Positions 32,554-36,981 of a DNA stretch of 36,981 nt are shown piece after piece. Source of the DNA: Anaerolineae bacterium (GTDB taxonomy: Bacteria > Chloroflexota > Anaerolineae > JACIWR01). The DNA lies in contig JANLFX010000011.1 in the NCBI GenBank assembly GCA_024653325.1, positions 1 to 36,981 on the forward strand, written 5' to 3'. Each line of letters opens with the position of its first letter. The first letter of the stretch is position 1. The notes under the pieces were generated by a model, which worked only from the letters and a program-made list of their open reading frames with translations, did no database searches and was not told the DNA's origin. A program made the position numbers and the translations under genes.

Positions 32554-34266
32554 ATGTCCGTTGAGGTAGAGGAAAAGCACCGCTGGCGATTGTTTCTTCT
32601 CTCCGCGGTGATGATCGGGTTCGTCCTGGTATTGATCGGGCAACTGGTCCGCTGGCAGATTGTGGAACGCGAGCGTTTTCTGGCAATGGCTGCCGCCGAG
32701 CATCAGGGGGCTCGCATAGTGGCCCCCCGGCGAGGAACCATTGTGGATCGCAATGGGCGTCCGCTGGCGATGAATGTGGTGGCGTATGATGTTTCCGCAG
32801 CGCCCAATTTGATCGCTGATCCATACCAGGCCGCCGATCGGTTGTGGCCAGTGCTGAACCGGCCTCGGGATGAGCTTATCAGTCTGCTCAGTCAGGATGT
32901 GCCTTACGTGCCGTTGGCGCGGAGTGTGCCCATGTCAGTGGGCGCGACCATTGGCGGATGGGGGTTAAGCGGAATTACCGTAGAGCCCTCGCCGCACCGT
33001 TTCTATCCTGAAGGTAGCCTGGCCGCCCACGCTCTCGGTTTTGTCAACGCGGCCGGACAGGGATTCTACGGCGTAGAGGGTTTCTACAACGATCTGTTGG
33101 AAGGTGAGGAGGGGGTGCTGCACGGCGAGCATGATCCGTGGGGTGAGATCATCCCCATCGGCGAGAGCCAATGGCAACCACCGCGTGAAGGGCGCAGTCT
33201 GGTACTGACTCTGGACCGTAATATACAGTTCATGGTCGAGCAGGAACTGGCTGCGGCGATAGAGCGGTATCAGGCGCAAAGTGGGACTGTGATCGTGATG
33301 GATCCGAACACGGGCGCGATCCTGGCCATGGCCAGCTACCCGACTTATAATCCTAACACTTATTACCAGGTCGAGGACGAGCGCCTGTTCACCGATCCGG
33401 CGGTTGGTGATCACTACGAACCAGGATCGGTGTTTAAGGTCATCACTATGGCTGCTGCCCTGGATGCGGGCATTATCACCCCCGATACCCCTTTCTATGA
33501 CAGCGGTTCCATTGAGGTTGGCGGGCGGGTGATCCAGAACTGGGACAGGAGTGGACGGGGTAACGTGACCATGACCGACGTGCTGGTTTTTTCCCTGAAT
33601 ACCGGGGCGGCGCACGTGAGCACTTCTCTGGGCGCGGAACGTTTCTACGCTTACGTGCGGCGCTTCGGATTCGGGCTGAAGACAGAGGTCGAATTGGCTG
33701 GTGAGGTGCCCGGCGTGGTGCGCGTACCTGGAGATCCCGAATGGCACGAGTCGGACCTGGGGACGAACGCCTTCGGGCAGGGTCTGGCGGTGACTCCTTT
33801 GCAGATGATCACTGCCGTCTCGGCGGTGGCCAATCACGGTCTGTTACCCCGGCCTTATATAGTGGCTCAGATAATTGACCAGGAGCAGGTGATCAGTACC
33901 AGGCCGTATTTGCAGCAGGCTATCTCGCCTGAAGTGGCGAAGGAATTGACCGAGATGATGGTCGCGGTCGTGGAGCGTTCGGCCAAGCTGGCGGCAGTGC
34001 CCGGTTATCGCATCGCGGGCAAGACCGGCACGGCGCAAATGCCCATTCCGGGCGGGTACGATCCCAACTCGACCATTGCTTCGTTTGTGGGCTTTGCTCC
34101 GGCTGACGAACCGCGATTCATTGTGTTGGTCAAAATTGTGAAACCGACGGTGTCACCCTGGGGTACGGAGGTGGCCGCGCCGGTGTTCAAGCGCATCGCC
34201 GAGCAGCTTTTCCTGATGATGAACATTCCGCCGGACAACGTACGTCAGCAGGCGATGGTCGAGTGA
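32554..34266 (+). CDS. ftsI: Peptidoglycan transpeptidase FtsI (class B penicillin-binding protein)
   Basis: A 570-residue class B PBP for septal cross-linking. A transmembrane anchor lies at about residues 11-31, then the PBP dimer domain (APRRGTIVDRNGRPLA at 57-72). The transpeptidase has SVFK (Ser292, Lys295), SLN (346-348) and KTG (489-491). No PASTA domains are present. The ATG at 32554 follows GGGAAG, and the upstream extension overlaps ftsL. The gene ends directly at a family B palindrome; murE, usual at this place, is absent. Confidence 0.95.
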   Translation: MSVEVEEKHRWRLFLLSAVMIGFVLVLIGQLVRWQIVERERFLAMAAAEHQGARIVAPRRGTIVDRNGRPLAMNVVAYDVSAAPNLIADPYQAADRLWPVLNRPRDELISLLSQDVPYVPLARSVPMSVGATIGGWGLSGITVEPSPHRFYPEGSLAAHALGFVNAAGQGFYGVEGFYNDLLEGEEGVLHGEHDPWGEIIPIGESQWQPPREGRSLVLTLDRNIQFMVEQELAAAIERYQAQSGTVIVMDPNTGAILAMASYPTYNPNTYYQVEDERLFTDPAVGDHYEPGSVFKVITMAAALDAGIITPDTPFYDSGSIEVGGRVIQNWDRSGRGNVTMTDVLVFSLNTGAAHVSTSLGAERFYAYVRRFGFGLKTEVELAGEVPGVVRVPGDPEWHESDLGTNAFGQGLAVTPLQMITAVSAVANHGLLPRPYIVAQIIDQEQVISTRPYLQQAISPEVAKELTEMMVAVVERSAKLAAVPGYRIAGKTGTAQMPIPGGYDPNSTIASFVGFAPADEPRFIVLVKIVKPTVSPWGTEVAAPVFKRIAEQLFLMMNIPPDNVRQQAMVE

Positions 34267-34300
34267 ATCCTCCCGCAGGTTCTAAACCTGCGGGAGGATT
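34266..34300. repeat. Palindromic repeat family B (copy 4, perfect) at the ftsI stop
   Basis: Perfect 16-bp stem, left arm aatcctcccgcaggtt (34266-34281), right arm 34285-34300, loop cta. Its first base is the last base of the ftsI TGA. It fills the gap to murF, where murE would normally be. As a strong hairpin in mid-operon, it could attenuate or process the mRNA. Confidence 0.88.
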
Positions 34301-34321
34301 CCCGCCCGATCTGGAGATGCG

Positions 34322-35761
34322 ATGTTAACTCTGGCAGATGCAATTGAAGCCCTCAGCGGGCAGAGGATAATCGAGACCGAACAGCCACTGAGCAGTGTGG
34401 TGATAGATTCCCGTTTGGTGACGCCGGGCGGGATGTTCGTCGCCCTGCGCGGCGAGCGGCAGGACGGGCACGATTTCGTAGCCGATGCTTTCAGTCGCGG
34501 GGCGGTGGCGGCTATCGTCGAGAGGGAACTGCCTATCGAGTGCCATGTGTTGGATACCAGGCGCTTGCCTTTGTCATGGCCAGCGGGGGGAGTGAGTCTA
34601 CCGCTCTGCCTGCGGGTAGAGGATAGTCTGACCGCGTTGCAGCGTTTCGCTGCTTTTTGGCGGGCCAAATTCGACGTGCGCGTCATCGGTGTGACGGGCA
34701 GTGTGGGCAAGACCATGACCAAGGAGATGGCCTATGCGGTGCTCAAGCGCCGCTTCCGCACGCTGAAAAGCGAGGGCAATTACAACAACGAGATTGGTTT
34801 GCCTCTCACCCTGCTGCAGCTCACTCCTGAACACGAGCGCGTGGTGCTGGAGATGGGCATGTACGATGTGGGGGAGATTGCCTTGCTGGCGGAAATCGCC
34901 CGCCCGGTGGTAGGGGTGGTGACCAACGTGGGGCCAGTGCATCTGGAGCGGTTGGGTACCATTGAGCGCATTGCCCAGGCCAAGGCCGAACTGGTACAGG
35001 CCCTGCCCGCCGATGGGGTGGCGATCCTCAATGGCGATGATCCCCTGGTGCGGCCCATGGCCGGGATGACGGCGGCTCGCCCTTTCTTTTACGGGCTAAG
35101 CCCGGACTGCGATCTGTGGGCCAGCGAGGTACAGAGCCGGGGCTTGGAAGGGGTGCATTTCCAGTTACATTATCGGGGTGAGACTATTCACGCCAGGGTG
35201 CCACTGCTGGGCCGGCACAGTGTGCATACGGCATTGCGGGCCGTAGCCGTTGGCCTGGTAGAGGGTGAGTCCTGGGAGGAGATTATCGGCGGACTGCTGG
35301 ACACTGTTCAATTGCGGCTGGTGGTTGTGCCGGGGATCAATGGCTGCACGCTGCTGGATGACACTTACAATTCCAGTCCGGCCTCGGCCATCGCCGCGCT
35401 AAATTTGTTGGATGAGTTGGAAGGCCGGAAGATTGCCGTCTTGGGCGATATGCTGGAGCTGGGCAGCTATGAAGAAGAGGGACATCGCAAGGTCGGGCGG
35501 CGGGCAGTAGACGTGGCGGCCATCCTGGTCGCCGTGGGCCCGCGGGGACGGATCATTGGTGAGGAGGCGCTGGCTTGCGGGATGCCCGCCGAACGGGTGT
35601 ACTTTGCCGCAGATAACGCGCAGGCCAGCGACTGGCTGCGCGAGGTCGTCGCGCCAGGTGATGTGATCCTGGTCAAAGGCTCGCGCGGGATGCGGATGGA
35701 GGAGATTGTGACCGCTTTGAGTGCGCCGGTGGACGAGCGAGGGAAGGGGGCGGGTGAATAA
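34322..35761 (+). CDS. murF: UDP-N-acetylmuramoyl-tripeptide--D-alanyl-D-alanine ligase
   Basis: A 479-residue Mur ligase, which adds D-Ala-D-Ala to the UDP-MurNAc-tripeptide in the cytoplasm. The N-terminal domain has VVIDSRLVTPGGMFVALRGERQDGHDF (26-52), the MurF/MurE-type UDP-binding start. The ATP loop is GVTGSVGKTMTKE (123-135). Central EGNYNNEIGLPLTLL is MurF-specific, and LDDTYNSSPAS then LGDMLELG in the last domain confirm MurF rather than MurE. GGAG is five bases before the ATG. The stop overlaps mraY by one base. Confidence 0.95.
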   Translation: MLTLADAIEALSGQRIIETEQPLSSVVIDSRLVTPGGMFVALRGERQDGHDFVADAFSRGAVAAIVERELPIECHVLDTRRLPLSWPAGGVSLPLCLRVEDSLTALQRFAAFWRAKFDVRVIGVTGSVGKTMTKEMAYAVLKRRFRTLKSEGNYNNEIGLPLTLLQLTPEHERVVLEMGMYDVGEIALLAEIARPVVGVVTNVGPVHLERLGTIERIAQAKAELVQALPADGVAILNGDDPLVRPMAGMTAARPFFYGLSPDCDLWASEVQSRGLEGVHFQLHYRGETIHARVPLLGRHSVHTALRAVAVGLVEGESWEEIIGGLLDTVQLRLVVVPGINGCTLLDDTYNSSPASAIAALNLLDELEGRKIAVLGDMLELGSYEEEGHRKVGRRAVDVAAILVAVGPRGRIIGEEALACGMPAERVYFAADNAQASDWLREVVAPGDVILVKGSRGMRMEEIVTALSAPVDERGKGAGE

Positions 35762-36810
35762 TGGCCACTGCCCCTATGCCTTTTGCTCTCACCCTGGGCG
35801 CGGTCTCGTTTCTCCTGGCCGTGATCTGGGGCCCGCCGTTGATTCAATTGCTGCGTCGCTGGCGCATCGGCAAACAGATTCGCATTGAAGGCCCCAGCAC
35901 CCATCAGTACAAACTGGGCACGCCGACCATGGGCGGGGTGATGATCCTGGTGCCGGTGTTCGTGATCACCGTGGCCCTTAACTTCGCCAACTTCTTGAGC
36001 GGGTTCGAGGCCGGGCGCGCCTTTCTGGCCTATTTCGGCTTCGAGCACGGCAGTACGCTGATCGGCAAATCTATCCTGGTGCCATTGCTGGTGCTCATTG
36101 GATTCGGCATCCTGGGCGCGATAGACGACATCGCCGGGGTGCGTGGCTGGTGGGGTGGTAATGGCCTGCCAATGCCTTACAAATTCGCCGGGCAAACGTT
36201 GCTGGCTTTTGGCACGGCATTGGGCCTGCACTATGCATTGAAATTGAGTGTGGTGGGCCTGCCGGGCGTGCGCGAGTGGGTGGACATCGGCTGGTGGTAC
36301 GTGCCGGCGGCCACTTTCGTCATCGTCGCCATGTCCAACGCCGTCAACTTTTCCGATGGACTGGACGGGCTGGCCGGGTCGCTTTCGGTGCTGGCCTTCG
36401 CCGCCTACGGGATTATTGCCTATTTGCAGCAACAGAACCCGCTGTTGTCCTTCTGTTTCACGGTGGTAGGCGCGCTGCTGGCTTTTCTGTGGTTCAACGC
36501 TCATCCGGCCGATTTGTTCATGGGCGACACCGGCTCGCTGGCCCTGGGGGCCACGCTGGCGGTGGTGGCCCTGATGAGCGGCCAGTGGCTGCTGTTGCCC
36601 GTGATCGGGGCGGTGTTCGTCGCCGAGGTTGGCTCGGTGACTTTGCAGATAGCCTATTTCAAACTGACCAGGGGGAAGCGGCTGTTCAAGATGGCCCCCC
36701 TGCATCACCATTTTGAGCTGTTGGGCTGGTCGGAGACGCAGGTCACCCAGCGGTTCTGGCTGGTGGGCATTCTGGTGGCCATGCTGGGTATCGCTCTGGC
36801 GCTGCTGTAG
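35761..36810 (+). CDS. mraY: Phospho-N-acetylmuramoyl-pentapeptide-transferase
   Basis: A 349-residue integral membrane enzyme that makes lipid I from UDP-MurNAc-pentapeptide and undecaprenyl phosphate. Family motifs are HQYKLGTPTMGGVMIL (about 55-70), GAIDDIAGV with the catalytic Asp pair, NFSDGLDGLAGS, FMGDTGSLALG, and PLHHHFELLGWSE near the end. About ten transmembrane segments. Its ATG overlaps the murF stop. A 57-base segment of its 3' end is repeated in direct orientation at the right edge of the window. Confidence 0.96.
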   Translation: MATAPMPFALTLGAVSFLLAVIWGPPLIQLLRRWRIGKQIRIEGPSTHQYKLGTPTMGGVMILVPVFVITVALNFANFLSGFEAGRAFLAYFGFEHGSTLIGKSILVPLLVLIGFGILGAIDDIAGVRGWWGGNGLPMPYKFAGQTLLAFGTALGLHYALKLSVVGLPGVREWVDIGWWYVPAATFVIVAMSNAVNFSDGLDGLAGSLSVLAFAAYGIIAYLQQQNPLLSFCFTVVGALLAFLWFNAHPADLFMGDTGSLALGATLAVVALMSGQWLLLPVIGAVFVAEVGSVTLQIAYFKLTRGKRLFKMAPLHHHFELLGWSETQVTQRFWLVGILVAMLGIALALL

Positions 36811-36816
36811 TACGTT

Positions 36817-36915
36817 ACCCTCCCGCAGGTTAGGGCGTTGATTTGTCACGAAATTGGTCTCTGCAAGTTGGATTTTGATGGTCTGATCGTACATCCCCGC
36901 AACCTGCGGGAGGGT
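36817..36915. repeat. Palindromic repeat family B (copy 5), interrupted
   Basis: Arms accctcccgcaggtt (36817-36831) and its exact complement (36901-36915) are 15 bp, but separated by 69 bases instead of three. The inserted segment matches nothing else in the window and has no gene-like features. Confidence 0.75.
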
Positions 36916-36924
36916 GAGAAAGCA

Positions 36925-36981
36925 CTGGTCGGAGACGCAGGTCACCCAGCGGTTCTGGCTGGTGGGCATTCTGGTGGCCAT
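36925..36981 (+). repeat. 57-bp direct repeat of the mraY 3' end, cut by the window edge
   Basis: Bases 36925-36981 are identical to 36726-36782 inside mraY, a period of 199 bases. The match runs to the very last base of the window. It is either a real tandem duplication or an artefact of assembly at a contig end. Confidence 0.9.

Noticed and set aside
35467-36981. Long minus-strand open frame of 504 codons opposite murF and mraY
   Set aside because: It is the antisense shadow of two well-supported genes in a GC-rich region, with a Gln/His-rich translation that is typical of shadows.

Overview
The window is chromosomal DNA from a bacterium that most resembles the phylum Chloroflexota (Anaerolineae-like). 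This placement is inferred from gene content and protein style: an archaeal-type phosphoglycerate mutase, GT-C glycosyltransferases with a Chloroflexi-style C-terminal beta domain, NfnAB, a GH57/DUF3536 protein, Thr-Pro-rich linkers in exported proteins, and many small membrane proteins. It is not proven by a marker gene. I saw no rRNA, tRNA, CRISPR array, prophage or intact transposase. The right edge looks like an assembly end.

Layout. 96-2696: a GNAT acetyltransferase and a DeoR-type regulator transcribed divergently from two well-formed promoters, then an orphan MalK/UgpC-type ABC ATPase. 2807-4694: archaeal-type phosphoglycerate mutase and an anchored Cys-containing protein. 4736-12178 (minus strand): GT-C glycosyltransferase, patatin lipase, PHP phosphatase, zinc-ribbon membrane protein, penicillin-acylase-family hydrolase. 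12451-17311 (plus): GlnRS, DppA-like D-aminopeptidase, DUF362 protein, a PHP protein whose 3' end runs into the remains of a four-helix-bundle (23S IVP-type) gene. 17552-21659 (minus): small membrane proteins and nfnB-nfnA. 21826-24413: a CaiB/BaiF CoA-transferase and a GH57 protein, converging with overlapping stop codons. 24961-26405: Trm112-like protein and RecF. 26408-30163 (minus): a Clp-type AAA+ protein with a degenerate first ATPase domain, a cell-wall amidase and RsmG. 30584-36810 (plus): division/cell-wall cluster mraZ-rsmH-ftsL-ftsI-murF-mraY, without murE between ftsI and murF.

The strongest non-genic signal is in the intergenic spaces. At least five families of short, near-perfect palindromes recur between genes (about twenty sites in 37 kb), together with looser word-like repeats. 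Several sit right at stop codons as terminator-like hairpins. Some overlap a stop codon, supply a Shine-Dalgarno sequence, or have been read into the end of a protein. The other notable points are a probable MraZ operator with exact 10-bp periodicity, the Clp protein with an inactive-looking NBD1, the decayed four-helix-bundle gene, the missing murE, and a 57-bp direct repeat at the right edge that may be an assembly artefact.

The genes mostly form short independent operons for central carbon and redox metabolism (phosphoglycerate mutase, NfnAB), envelope building (GT-C, amidase, dcw cluster) and translation (GlnRS, Trm112-like, RsmG, RsmH).
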